Source: Alphaproteobacteria bacterium (GTDB lineage: Bacteria; Myxococcota_A; UBA796; GCA-2862545). Taken from it: a stretch of 64,000 nucleotides of DNA. The notes below the pieces were generated by a model that worked only from the letters and a program-made list of their open reading frames with translations, ran no database searches and was not told where the DNA came from. The translations under genes and the position numbers were made by a program. Positions 6,382 to 14,811 of the stretch are shown one piece after another; positions within the stretch are counted from its first letter, which is position 1; each line of letters opens with the position of its first letter. The stretch is from contig JACKET010000001.1 of the NCBI GenBank assembly GCA_020632875.1, positions 62,001-126,000 of the forward strand, given 5' to 3'.

Positions 6382-8565
6382 ATGAACGGATTCGACGACC
6401 GGGGCTTCTCCGAGCGGTACGAGATCCTCGAGCGGCTGGGCTCCGGCGGCATGGCCGTGGTGTTCCGGGCGCGCGATCGCGTGCTCGGGCGCGAGGTCGC
6501 GCTGAAGCAGAGCACCGACATGCAGGAGCGCTTCGCCCGCGAGGTGCTCCTCACGGCGCGCCTGTCGCACCCGAACATCATGACCGTGCTGGACGCGGGG
6601 CTGCTCGACGGCGCGCTGACGTTCGCGATGCCCATCGTCGAAGGCGTCACGCTGCACCACCTGATCCGCGCCCGGTTCGCCGAGAAGACCGTGTACGGGC
6701 GGCCCGTGACGCTGCGGCGCGTGATCGACGCGCTGCGGGTGGCGTGCGAGGCGGTGGGCTTCGCGCACGGCCGGGACGTCGTCCATCGCGACCTCAAGCC
6801 CGACAACGTGATGGTCGGGCCGCACGGCGAGGTGATCGTGCTCGACTGGGGGATCGCGAAGGTCCTCGGCGAGGACGAGCCGGAGATCCCGCGTCCCGTC
6901 AGCGGCCTGACGGACATCGTCCGCGCCCAGGACGTGACGGACGGCCTGCTCGGCACGCCGGGCTACGTCGCGCCCGAGAACTTCGAAGACGGCGAGCACG
7001 GCCCGCGCAGCGACGTGTTCGCGCTGGGGTCGGTGCTCTACGCGGCACTCTGCGGGCGCTCGCCGTTCCGCGGCAAGTCGACGTTCGAGCTGCTCATGGC
7101 GCTGCGCAAGCGCCGGCGCCGCGCCGTCCGCGGGCCGCTGCACATCCCACGCGGGCTGGCGGCCGTCTGCAAGCGCGCCCTCTCGTGGGAGCCGTCCCTC
7201 CGGTACGCGAACGCCACCGAGATGGCCCGCGATCTCGAAGGCTGGCTCGAGGGCAGCAAGCAGCGCGAGGTCGCGTGGGGCAAGGCCGACCTCCTCGTCG
7301 ACGAGGCGCGGGTGCTGCTCGAGCAGGTGAGCCAGTCCCGCAAGCGCGCCGTGTCCCTCCGCCAGGACGCCGCCCTCCGTGGCGACGACCTCCCGCCGTT
7401 CGCCCCGCTCGCCGAGAAGGAGGTGGTCTGGGCCCTCGAGGACCACGCCGACAGCGCCGATCTCGCGGGCGATCTGGCCGAGCAGCACGCGCTCGACCTC
7501 CTGCTCGGCGCGAAGGCGCACGTCCCCGAGCACGAGGAGGCCATCGAGCTCCTCACCCAGACGCTGCGCGACGCCCACCTGCGGCTCGAGGCATCCGGAA
7601 GGCCCCGCGAGGCCGCGCGGATCGGGCACTCCCTGCGCTTCCACGACGAGCAGGAGCGCTACGCGCGCTACCTCGACGGCGAGGGCAGCCTCACGCTGCA
7701 CACCGACCCGCCCGCGCGGGCCGTGATCCTCCAGCTCGAGGAGGTCGGTCGGCGGCTCGTCCCCGGCCGGCGCATGGACCTCGGGACCACGCCGGTGCCG
7801 TCCCTCGCGCTGCCGTTCGGCTCCTACGTCGTGCTGCTCGACGCCCCGGGGCTCCCGCCCCTCCCCGTACCCGTGTTCCTGAAGCGGCGCGGGCTGTGGC
7901 CACCGATCCATGCCGACAGCGGCGCGCCGATCCTCCTGCCGGCCCCCGGAACGCTCGCCGACGACGAGCAGTTCGTGGCGGCGGGCTACTTCGCGACCCG
8001 CCGTGGGCGGGAGCGCTGGCAGTGGTGCGACGCGTTCGTAATTAAGCGCGACCCGGTCACGTGGGACGCCTACGGGCGGTTCCTCGAGCACGCGCCGGAG
8101 TGGGCGCCGGAGGCGGAGCCCGGTCGTCCGCGGACGCCGGTGCACAGCGTGCCGCTCGAGGCGGCCGAGGCCTATGCCCGCTGGTACGCGGCGCTCGACG
8201 GTCGGCCGTGGCGCCTGCCGACCGAGACGGAGTGGGAGAAGGCCGCGGGCGGCGTGGACGGCCGGCGGTACGTGTGGGGCGAGCACGCCGATCCGGGCTG
8301 GGGCCGGTTCCGCGACAGCCTGCAGGACGGTCCGCGCGCGCAGTCCGTGGGCACGGACACGATGGACACGAGCGTGTACGGCGTGCGCGGGCTCGCGGGG
8401 AACATGGCGGACTGGTGCACGTCGGGCGTGCGCGGCGCGGACGTGGCGCGCGGCGGCTCGTGGCTCGACGACGCGTCGCGCAGCGAGGTGGCGGCGCGGC
8501 GCCTGGTCCGCAAGGGGCACTGGGCGGACACCATCGGGTTCCGCCTGGTCCGGGAGCCGGGATGA
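6382..8565 (+). CDS. Ser/Thr protein kinase with PEGA-like and FGE-like domains
   Basis: A 727-residue multidomain protein. The kinase domain (about 12-270) has a glycine loop LGSGGMAVV (19-27), catalytic Lys42, HRD at 135-137, DWG in place of DFG at 155-157, and GTPGYVAPE. A helical region (about 285-420) follows, then a PEGA-like beta segment (LTLHTDPPARAVIL to YVVLLDAPG). The C-terminal domain (about 520-727) has the formylglycine-generating-enzyme/SUMF1 fold signature (GLAGNMADWC and RGGSW). The catalytic cysteines expected just after RGGS are absent, so this domain probably binds a ligand or partner. A paralogue lies at 57985-60552. The stop overlaps the GST gene. Confidence 0.92.
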   Translation: MNGFDDRGFSERYEILERLGSGGMAVVFRARDRVLGREVALKQSTDMQERFAREVLLTARLSHPNIMTVLDAGLLDGALTFAMPIVEGVTLHHLIRARFAEKTVYGRPVTLRRVIDALRVACEAVGFAHGRDVVHRDLKPDNVMVGPHGEVIVLDWGIAKVLGEDEPEIPRPVSGLTDIVRAQDVTDGLLGTPGYVAPENFEDGEHGPRSDVFALGSVLYAALCGRSPFRGKSTFELLMALRKRRRRAVRGPLHIPRGLAAVCKRALSWEPSLRYANATEMARDLEGWLEGSKQREVAWGKADLLVDEARVLLEQVSQSRKRAVSLRQDAALRGDDLPPFAPLAEKEVVWALEDHADSADLAGDLAEQHALDLLLGAKAHVPEHEEAIELLTQTLRDAHLRLEASGRPREAARIGHSLRFHDEQERYARYLDGEGSLTLHTDPPARAVILQLEEVGRRLVPGRRMDLGTTPVPSLALPFGSYVVLLDAPGLPPLPVPVFLKRRGLWPPIHADSGAPILLPAPGTLADDEQFVAAGYFATRRGRERWQWCDAFVIKRDPVTWDAYGRFLEHAPEWAPEAEPGRPRTPVHSVPLEAAEAYARWYAALDGRPWRLPTETEWEKAAGGVDGRRYVWGEHADPGWGRFRDSLQDGPRAQSVGTDTMDTSVYGVRGLAGNMADWCTSGVRGADVARGGSWLDDASRSEVAARRLVRKGHWADTIGFRLVREPG

Positions 8566-9233
8566 TCGTGCTGTACGACTTCGCCCCGTCGCCGTTCTGC
8601 ATCAAGGTGCGGGCGATCCTCGAGCACAAGCAGGTGCCGTACGAGCGCCGGGACATCCGGGGCCCCGCGTGGCTCGCCCTGCGGCGCCGCAGTCCGACGG
8701 GCCTGGTGCCTGCACTCGACGTCGACGGGCGCCTGGTCACGGACTCGACGGACATCGCGCGGCTGCTGGAGGCGCGGCACCCCGAGCCCGCGATCCTCCC
8801 GTCGGATGCGGAGGATCTCGCGCGGTGCCGCGTGCTCGAGGACTGGGCCGACGAGAGCCTGTACTGGTACGGCCTGTACCTGCGGTGGCAGGAGCCCGAG
8901 GGGTGCCGGACGGCCCGCTCGGCCTTCCCGGCCGGGACGCGCGCCGCCCTCACGTGGTGGGTCGGCCGCGGCGCCCGGCAGCGGCTCCAGGGCCAGGGCC
9001 TCGGCAGGAAGCCGGTGGAGACGGTGCTCCGCGACCTCGACGTGCTGCTGGGCGACGTGGAGACGCTGCTCGGCGACGACTGGCTGCTCGGCGACACGCC
9101 CTGGCTGTGCGACTTCGCGCTCGCGTCGCAGCTGTTCTACCTGTCGCGCACGCCGCGCGGGGGCGAGGTGGTGGCCGCGCTACCCGGGCTGGTGGCGTAC
9201 CTGGAGCGGTTCCGCGCGTTGCGGGGGCGATGA
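8562..9233 (+). CDS. glutathione S-transferase family protein
   Basis: A 223-residue protein. The N-terminal thioredoxin-like domain begins MIVLYDFAPSPFCIKVRAIL, with the SPFC motif giving the active-site Ser/Cys, and continues to GLVPALDVDGRLVTDSTDIA, the cis-Pro and gamma-glutamyl binding stretch of GSTs. The helical C-terminal domain carries the capping motif LLGDTPWLCDFALASQL. ATG 8562 overlaps the kinase stop codon (ATGA), implying translational coupling. The substrate cannot be told from sequence. Confidence 0.9.
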   Translation: MIVLYDFAPSPFCIKVRAILEHKQVPYERRDIRGPAWLALRRRSPTGLVPALDVDGRLVTDSTDIARLLEARHPEPAILPSDAEDLARCRVLEDWADESLYWYGLYLRWQEPEGCRTARSAFPAGTRAALTWWVGRGARQRLQGQGLGRKPVETVLRDLDVLLGDVETLLGDDWLLGDTPWLCDFALASQLFYLSRTPRGGEVVAALPGLVAYLERFRALRGR

Positions 9234-9269
9234 GCACGTGGAGGACTTCGATGAGCGCGGGATCCGAAC

Positions 9270-10052
9270 GTGAGTAGCGCGATCCTCCTCGCTGTGACCG
9301 GGCACGCACATTCCCCAGGGTTTCAGGTGCCCGACGAATTCGTCTACGAGGGTGAGGCCTACCCGGTCCTGAAGAAGGCGTTCATCCTCGAGCAGGAGCC
9401 GTGTCGAGAGGTTCGGGACTCGACACCTGCGCGGGAGTTCTGCGAGCGAGGCTATGTCGCTCAATTCGAAGTCCACGGAACCTGGCTGTACCTCCAGCGG
9501 CTGCGAAAGTGCTACGAGGACGCTCCATATGTGAGCATGGACGACCTGTTTCCAGACAGCCCGCAGGGAGTGCGTGCAGTCTGGTATTCGGGCGCGTTCG
9601 ACGTCGGGCTTGGCGCCCGGATGCATCCACGCGATTCCCAATTCGAAGCGACGCTCCACCTCGCCGTGGAGGAGGGAAGGGTCGTGTCGATTGTCAGGGA
9701 ACCTCACTGGGCCCCCGACGGGTTCTGCGCCACCCGGGTCTCGCCGGCGATCTGGCTGGATCTGCCGGCGGATCTGAAACCGTGCTCCGTCGAGAAGACC
9801 TGTTTTCAGGGGACAGACCTCCGAATCGAGGTGGATGTGGCTCAGATGCGACGCCCTCCCGGTGAGCGCCGTCTCCGACGATCGAATGCGAAGGTGATCG
9901 GGCCGATGGTCTGCGGCACGTCCTGCTTTCGGGCGACTGCGGAGTCCGCAGTGGGTCTCGCATGGGTCGGGGCGACCCGGGTCGTGGTATCGATGGAAGG
10001 AAGCCGGTCGGACCTGGTCGTACGCCCAATCGTGCGGAGTGCGCTGGAATGA
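9270..10052 (+). CDS. hypothetical protein, ORFan islet
   Basis: A 260-residue reading frame from GTG 9270, of no recognised family. There is no convincing signal peptide beyond a short hydrophobic stretch (AILLAVTGHA). Seven cysteines are spread through the chain, some paired (CGTSC near 215). A WYSGAFDVGLG segment and an FEATLHLAVEEGRVVSIV strand pair suggest a beta-rich fold. Base composition is lower in GC than the flanks (37 of 60 in 9301-9360 against 43 of 60 in 9001-9060), hinting at separate ancestry. It may be co-transcribed with the GST gene 36 nt upstream. No ribosome-binding site is obvious. Confidence 0.55.
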   Translation: MSSAILLAVTGHAHSPGFQVPDEFVYEGEAYPVLKKAFILEQEPCREVRDSTPAREFCERGYVAQFEVHGTWLYLQRLRKCYEDAPYVSMDDLFPDSPQGVRAVWYSGAFDVGLGARMHPRDSQFEATLHLAVEEGRVVSIVREPHWAPDGFCATRVSPAIWLDLPADLKPCSVEKTCFQGTDLRIEVDVAQMRRPPGERRLRRSNAKVIGPMVCGTSCFRATAESAVGLAWVGATRVVVSMEGSRSDLVVRPIVRSALE

Positions 10053-10179
10053 ACGATCGGTGGTCCCGGGCCTACCCCCCGACGGGCACTTCCGTCAGCT
10101 CCTCGCCAGGGACTCGACGGGACCGGCTGACCGAGGCTGACGACGCGATGTCCACGCCAGTTCACGCGCAGACCGACCC

Positions 10180-10548
10180 ATGATTCTGCTGGTTTGGGGC
10201 CTTCTCGCCTGTGCCGGGCTCGACGAGACGCCCTACCGCGCGCCCACGATCCCGGAAGGCGAGTGCATCCGGGTCGTTGCGCGGCGGTCCCGAGCCGGGT
10301 GTGAAGGGCATCACGGCGGCGGACCCAACACCACGTGCATCGAGGCCTACCTCCCAAACCGGCTCGGCGGCCGACCGGTGACCGCGGTGCTGCCCTGCTC
10401 ATCGAGCTCCTGCCCGTTCCGGGAGCTGGGGCAGTCGATCGAGGTGCGACTCGTCGCCAGGACCTCCTCGCCCAACCGAATCGACAAGTTCGGCGAAGTC
10501 TGGCTCGAGCCCTGGCCAGAGCCGTGGCTGGGTGAGGTTTGCGACTGA
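10180..10548 (+). CDS. hypothetical small lipoprotein
   Basis: A 122-residue protein beginning MILLVWGLLACAG. The LLAC lipobox places the lipidated cysteine at residue 11. The mature part is Cys-rich (eight further cysteines, including SCPF and the C-terminal EVCD), suggesting disulfide bonds in the periplasm. No family is recognised. It belongs to the same compositionally distinct stretch as the upstream hypothetical gene. The 127-bp gap before it contains no recognisable signal. Confidence 0.6.
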   Translation: MILLVWGLLACAGLDETPYRAPTIPEGECIRVVARRSRAGCEGHHGGGPNTTCIEAYLPNRLGGRPVTAVLPCSSSSCPFRELGQSIEVRLVARTSSPNRIDKFGEVWLEPWPEPWLGEVCD

Positions 10549-10594
10549 GATCTCGGCATCGCTGGACACGGTGCATCCCCAGGCGGCAAAGACC

Positions 10595-11446
10595 TCACCG
10601 CCGCGGGCGTTCCGCATCCTCAGCGAGCCGGCGCCGCAGCCCCTCGAGGTCGTCGGCCAGCGGGATCTCGAAGCGCAGCGCCTCCCCGGTGCCCGGGTGC
10701 GCGAAGGCCAGGACGTAGGCATGCAGCGCGACCCGCGGTGCCGCGCGGGCCACGCCGCGCCCTCCGTACAGCGCGTCGCCGAGGATCGGGCAGCCCTGCT
10801 CGGCGCAGTGGATGCGGACCTGGTGCGTGCGGCCCGTCTCGAGCGTGGCTTCGACGAGGCTCGAGCGGCCGAGCACCTCGACCGTGCGCAGGTGGGTGAC
10901 TGCCCGCTTCCCGCCCGACGCGCCGGGCGCCCCGCTGCCGCGCAGGCCGTCGCCGCGGTCGCGGACCAGCGTGGTGTCGACCGTGACCGGCGACCGGCGC
11001 AGGACGCCCGCCGCGAGCGCGAGGTAGCGCCGCTCGACCGTGTGGGCCTCGAGCTGGGCCTTCAGGGCCTCCTGGGCCTCCGCGTCGAACGCGACGAGCA
11101 TCAGGCCGGACGTGCCCTCGTCGAGCCGGTGCACGGGCAGCGCGGCCCCGGCGATGCGCCCGACCTCCGCGAGCACGTTCGTCTCGCGCCGCTTCGGAGC
11201 GGGCACGGCGAGCATGCCGGCCGGCTTCACGACGACGGCGAGGCGCGGGTCCCGCCACACGATGGACACATCGCGTCCGACGGTGATGCGCGGCGCGTTC
11301 GGGCGGACCGCGACGTGCGCAGGGTCGACCTCGCGCCCCCCGTCCCGCGTGGGCACGCCGTGCAGCCAGACCTTGCCGGAGTCGAGCAGGGCGCGGGCCT
11401 CGCGGCTCGAGCTGCCGCCGGCCCTCAGGTGATCGATCAGCCGCAT
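10595..11446 (-). CDS. RluA-family RNA pseudouridine synthase
   Basis: A 283-residue protein. An S4-like N-terminus (SSREARALLDSGKVWLHGVP) precedes the synthase domain, which contains VVVKPAGMLAVPAP, the catalytic-loop motif HRLDEGTSG with its Asp, and GRTHQVRIHC followed by LGDALYGG. These are the RluA-class motifs for converting uridine to pseudouridine in rRNA or tRNA. The RluA/RluC/RluD subgroup and target position cannot be assigned safely. It is monocistronic, converging on the small lipoprotein gene 46 bp away. The start ATG 11446 is preceded by the heptamer-repeat region. Confidence 0.92.
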   Translation of the reverse strand: MRLIDHLRAGGSSSREARALLDSGKVWLHGVPTRDGGREVDPAHVAVRPNAPRITVGRDVSIVWRDPRLAVVVKPAGMLAVPAPKRRETNVLAEVGRIAGAALPVHRLDEGTSGLMLVAFDAEAQEALKAQLEAHTVERRYLALAAGVLRRSPVTVDTTLVRDRGDGLRGSGAPGASGGKRAVTHLRTVEVLGRSSLVEATLETGRTHQVRIHCAEQGCPILGDALYGGRGVARAAPRVALHAYVLAFAHPGTGEALRFEIPLADDLEGLRRRLAEDAERPRR

Positions 11447-11510
11447 CCGTCCGCCCCGTGAGGCGGGTCACGTATCCCGCGGGGACAAGTGGGGCGTGGA
11501 GCGTGGCCCT

Positions 11511-11615
11511 GGGCCGTGGACCGTGGACCGTGGGCCGTGGGCCGTGGGCCGTGGGCCGTGGGCCGTGGACCGTGGACCGTGGACCGCGGGCCGTGGGCCG
11601 CGGGCAGTGGGCCGG
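11511..11615. repeat. heptamer tandem repeat, 15 units (left arm)
   Basis: Fifteen perfectly phased 7-mers run without interruption. Thirteen fit GGRCCGY (GGGCCGT, GGACCGT and single-base variants); the last two read GGGCAGT and GGGCCGG. The frame never slips. The reverse complement of the same heptamer occurs at 11724-11840, so the two arms could pair. The whole interval 11447-11876 has no gene. Confidence 0.92.
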
Positions 11616-11717
11616 GGCGGCGGCCGTAGGTAGGTCGTCCGGGCCAGCGGCAGCACCCGCTGACGGTCGACGGTCTGCGTGCCGCACGACGCCGGTGACG
11701 CCGGACCCGTCCGACAT

Positions 11718-11852
11718 GCTCATCGGTCCACGGTCTACGGTCCACGGACTACGGGCCCAGACGGTCCACGGTCCACCCGACCGTCGCTGCAGGCCCCGCC
11801 TGAAGCGCTCATCGGTCCACGGTCTACGGTCCACGGTCCACCCGACCGTCGC
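11718..11852. repeat. inverted heptamer repeats with internal duplication (right arm)
   Basis: Heptamers of the form CGGTCYA, the reverse complement of the left-arm unit, occur at 11724, 11731, 11738, 11762, 11769, 11813, 11820, 11827 and 11834, with degenerate copies at 11745 and 11752. A 30-bp segment starting GCTCATCGGTCCACGG is exactly duplicated at 11718-11747 and 11807-11836. A 27-bp segment is exactly duplicated at 11761-11787 and 11826-11852. Confidence 0.88.
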
Positions 11853-11876
11853 CGCCGCACTCCCGAGAACGATCGC

Positions 11877-12635
11877 CTACCCAGGAATCGCAAGCGGCCG
11901 GCTGTCCCCCGGAGGAGGCGGCGGCGGGGCATCCGGACCAGCAGGCGGCAGATCGCCCGGCCGGATGGGCCCGTTGGGCGCGGGAGCCGCGGGAGCGGCC
12001 GGAGGCGCGGGCGGACGCGGAGGACGCGGCGCGGCGCCCGGGGGCGGCGGGGGAGGCGCGACGTACGTGGGCTCGGGCGCGGGCTTGCGCCGGCGCGAGA
12101 AGTCCCCGAAGAGAAGCGTGGCCTGGACCCCGACATGCGGGAAGGTGAACTGCGGGTCGATGTCGCGGCCCGCCACGCCCAGCACGTTGAGCGGCAGGTT
12201 CGCGAACAGGTTGCCCTCGAGCGCGGCGAAGTGCCCGACCGCGAAGCCGGCGCCGAACGAGGGACGCGTGTAGATGAACATCCCGTCGAACCGCCCGGTG
12301 TCGACGCCGTGCACGCCGATCCAGCCGGCGCCCACGGTGTTGTAGCCGGTCAGCCAGAAGCCGCCGCGGCGCCCCTGGAACCCGAAGTGCGCGCCGCCGA
12401 ACGCCATGTTCGCGTAGGGACCGTCGCAGAAGTGGCCCTCGCCGCCCTTCCGCTTCCCGTTGTGCACGCCGTACCCGATGCCGCCGATACAGCCGACGGC
12501 GTTCGGGCCGACCTGACCCGGCACCTGCCAGGGGATGACGGCCTGGTGGACGGTGACGCCTCCGCCGCCGTAGCTCTGCGCGGCGGCGGGAAAAGCGGCG
12601 AGGGCCAGGAGCGAGGAGAAGAGGATTCGGCGCAT
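11877..12635 (-). CDS. secreted protein with Pro-rich tail, possible outer-membrane protein
   Basis: A 252-residue protein. The signal peptide is MRRILFSSLLALAAFPAAAQ with cleavage after AAAQ. The mature domain (about 21-175) is Gly- and aromatic-rich with many short strands (YGVHNG, FGGAHFGFQG, FWLTGYNTVGAGWIG), suggesting a beta-barrel or glycine-rich surface protein. The final 75 residues are a Pro/Ala-rich low-complexity tail, probably spanning or anchoring in the cell wall. GGAGG lies seven bases before ATG 12635. It is divergent from the PknB-type kinase gene, with 105 bp between them. No family is recognised. Confidence 0.7.
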   Translation of the reverse strand: MRRILFSSLLALAAFPAAAQSYGGGGVTVHQAVIPWQVPGQVGPNAVGCIGGIGYGVHNGKRKGGEGHFCDGPYANMAFGGAHFGFQGRRGGFWLTGYNTVGAGWIGVHGVDTGRFDGMFIYTRPSFGAGFAVGHFAALEGNLFANLPLNVLGVAGRDIDPQFTFPHVGVQATLLFGDFSRRRKPAPEPTYVAPPPPPPGAAPRPPRPPAPPAAPAAPAPNGPIRPGDLPPAGPDAPPPPPPGDSRPLAIPG

Positions 12636-12736
12636 CGGGGAGCCTCCGGAAGCTCGGACACCGTTGGACGCCCGACCTGTCACCGCATTCGGATCTTTTT
12701 CCGGGGACTCCGGACCGGCGACGCACCAGGGCGGAA

Positions 12737-12742
12737 TACTAT
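12737..12742 (+). promoter_or_regulatory. -10-like TACTAT, probable leaderless promoter
   Basis: TACTAT is followed by seven bases and then ATG 12750, without a Shine-Dalgarno sequence. It supports ATG 12750 over the in-frame ATG 12741, which overlaps the hexamer. Confidence 0.5.
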
Positions 12743-12749
12743 GGCCGCG

Positions 12750-14330
12750 ATGGCGCTCGAACCCGGGACCCAGGTCGGCTCCTACGAAGTCCTGGACGTC
12801 CTGGGCTCCGGCGGGATGGCGTCCGTCTACCGCGCGAAGCACGTCGTGCTGGGGTCCGAGCACGCGCTCAAGGTGCTCCGCTCCGACCTGGTGGCGAATG
12901 CCGGCATCCGCCAGCGGTTCCTCGACGAGGGGCGGGTGCAGGCGCAGCTCAAGCACCCCGGCATCGTCCGCGTGACGGACCTCGTCAGCGAGCCCGGCGT
13001 GGCGGGCCTCGTGATGGACCTGCTCAAGGGCGAGCCCCTCGACGACGCGCTCCGCAGGGGTGCGCTCTCCGTCGAGCAGGCGGCGGGCTGGATGCTGCAG
13101 GTGCTCGGCGCGGTGGGCTACGCGCACGGATTCGGCATCGTCCACCGCGATCTCAAGCCTTCGAACCTGTTCGTGGCGCACCACGACTCCGGCCGGCGCA
13201 GCATGCGCGTGCTCGACTTCGGCATCGCGAAGGTCACGGGCAAGGCGCGCACCCTGATCGACGAGACGGTCGGCACGTACGCCTACATGAGCCCGGAGCA
13301 GATCAAGAACGCCTCGGCGGTCGACAAGCGCTCCGACGTGTTCGCGCTCGGCGCGGTGCTCTACGAGATGGTGACGGGGCACCCGGCGTTCGAGGGCGAC
13401 TCCGACTTCGTCACGATGCAGAAGATCGCGAGCGGCACCCACACGCCGCTCGCCGAGCACGGCGCCAACGTGCCGCCGTCCCTCGAAGGCGCCATCAAGC
13501 GCGCCCTCGAGCTCGACCCGGCCGCGCGGTTCCAGGACTGCTCCGAGTTCGCGAAGGCCCTCGAGAAGCACGCCCGGCCCGAGGATCTGATGCTCCTCGA
13601 GGACTGGCGCGGGGTCGAGGCGCCCGCGCCCGTCCTGCTGGGCGGCGGGGCGGCGGCCACCTGGAACGGTCTGCCGATCGACGGCGAGACGATGTCCGAG
13701 CAGGTCACCGAGGCCGAGACGCTCTCCGACGCGCCCACCGACGATGCGGCGACCCTCGCCGACGAGCGCACGCTCCCGTCGGCACCGGGCAGCGCGACGA
13801 TTGCGCCGCGCACGGCCACCCCCGTGCCGAAGGTCGAGATCCCCGAGGTCCTCCAGGCCGAGGTCGTGATCGAAGACGAGCCCCTGCTCCCCGCGAAGCC
13901 GCGCACGGGCGTCGATCGCGCGCGGAGCCACGCGCTCGCGGCCGAGCGCCACGAGGTCGCCGTGCGCGTCGCCGGCGCGGCCCAGGTGCTCGCGGGCCTC
14001 CTCAACACCTTCGCCCTGTGGATGGTGATGTGCTGGGGCCTGCCGTGGGTGTTCTCCAGCGTGTTCGCGCTGATCGGCCTGCCCGACATCCTGATCTGGA
14101 TGAGTTGGTTCGCGAGCTTTCTCGGCTGCGGGCTGCTGATCATCGGCCCCATCGAGATCCTCACGGGCCTGCGGGCCGTCATGGTGGGCGCGGACGCGCG
14201 TCGCGGCGTGCAGCGCACCGCCATCCTCGAGCTCGTGGCGGTGGGGATGGGCGGGCTGCCGTCGTTCCTCGTCGGCCTCGCCATCACGGGCCTGCTGCTC
14301 GCGCTGCCCCCGCCTATGGCAGAGGATTGA
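12750..14330 (+). CDS. PknB-type Ser/Thr protein kinase, membrane-anchored
   Basis: A 526-residue protein. The kinase domain (about 11-275) is complete: glycine loop LGSGGMASV (18-26), Lys41, HRD 132-134, canonical DFG 156-158, and GTYAYMSPEQ in the activation segment. An acidic Thr-rich linker (about 300-395, many T-E and T-L pairs) offers possible autophosphorylation sites. The C-terminus holds about three membrane segments (from NTFALWMVMCWGLPWVFSSV onwards). This differs from the single-span Pkn layout: the kinase is cytoplasmic, with a multi-span anchor and no extracellular sensor. The 3' end overlaps the convergent DUF2752 gene by 17 bp. Confidence 0.92.
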   Translation: MALEPGTQVGSYEVLDVLGSGGMASVYRAKHVVLGSEHALKVLRSDLVANAGIRQRFLDEGRVQAQLKHPGIVRVTDLVSEPGVAGLVMDLLKGEPLDDALRRGALSVEQAAGWMLQVLGAVGYAHGFGIVHRDLKPSNLFVAHHDSGRRSMRVLDFGIAKVTGKARTLIDETVGTYAYMSPEQIKNASAVDKRSDVFALGAVLYEMVTGHPAFEGDSDFVTMQKIASGTHTPLAEHGANVPPSLEGAIKRALELDPAARFQDCSEFAKALEKHARPEDLMLLEDWRGVEAPAPVLLGGGAAATWNGLPIDGETMSEQVTEAETLSDAPTDDAATLADERTLPSAPGSATIAPRTATPVPKVEIPEVLQAEVVIEDEPLLPAKPRTGVDRARSHALAAERHEVAVRVAGAAQVLAGLLNTFALWMVMCWGLPWVFSSVFALIGLPDILIWMSWFASFLGCGLLIIGPIEILTGLRAVMVGADARRGVQRTAILELVAVGMGGLPSFLVGLAITGLLLALPPPMAED

Positions 14331-14799
14331 CGCCGAACATCCGCAGCAGCCACGTGCCGATGTACAGCGGGAACAGCCACACCATGACCCAGCCGAGCAG
14401 GAGGAAGGCGGGCGGCTCGAGCCGGCGCGGGTTCCGCGTGACGAGGCGCGCGATGCCCACGATGCCGCCGGCATTGATCCACGCCAGCAGCGCGAGCCCC
14501 GCGGGGCTGTAGAGGAAGGCCGACACGAGGTCGAGCCGGACGCCGTGCACCCAGGCCCGGGTCATCCCGCACTGCGGGCACGGCTGGCCCGTCGTCACGA
14601 TCATCGCGCACGTGTCGCCGAAGCGCTCGCCGTTCGGGAACGCGACCCACTCGGCGCCCATGGGCTGGAAGAACAGCGACAGGCCGTCGGACAGGACCGC
14701 GAGCCCCACGAGGATCACGGGCCACACCCACCACGCCGCCGTACGGGAGGTGACGAAGTCGGTGACGAAATCCGCGAAGGCTCCGAGGCGCGCCATCAT
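14314..14799 (-). CDS. DUF2752 family membrane protein
   Basis: A 161-residue protein with about three membrane segments (19-37, 93-118, 134-152). Between the first two lies the motif TTGQPCPQCGMTRAWVHG, matching the CPxCGxTR signature that defines DUF2752, a family of unknown function. Residues FLYSPAGLALLAW after the motif also fit. It is read toward the kinase gene and overlaps its end. ATG 14799 (ATG 14796 is also possible) lies six bases downstream of a TAGCTT hexamer built on the stop codon of the TruC gene. Confidence 0.88.
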   Translation of the reverse strand: MMARLGAFADFVTDFVTSRTAAWWVWPVILVGLAVLSDGLSLFFQPMGAEWVAFPNGERFGDTCAMIVTTGQPCPQCGMTRAWVHGVRLDLVSAFLYSPAGLALLAWINAGGIVGIARLVTRNPRRLEPPAFLLLGWVMVWLFPLYIGTWLLRMFGVNPLP

Positions 14800-14805
14800 G
14801 CGAGC

Positions 14806-14811
14806 AAGCTA
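14806..14811 (-). promoter_or_regulatory. -10-like TAGCTT overlapping the truC stop codon
   Basis: On the minus strand TAGCTT is followed by six bases and ATG 14799. Its first three bases are the TAG stop of the TruC gene (14809-14811). No Shine-Dalgarno sequence precedes the start, so a leaderless transcript is likely. Confidence 0.45.

Noticed and set aside
8380..8560. Active formylglycine-generating enzyme domain
   Set aside because: The cysteines needed for catalysis after RGGS are absent, so enzymatic function was not assigned.
11458..12273. 271-codon open frame across the heptamer array
   Set aside because: Its product is mainly a translation of the repeat (Gly/Arg/Pro-rich) and it runs antisense into a gene with a clear signal peptide.
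14314..14330. Frameshift or misassembly suspected at the kinase/DUF2752 overlap
   Set aside because: Both proteins end naturally in family-like fashion, and convergent 3' overlaps recur in this window (42318-42340, 17528-17531).
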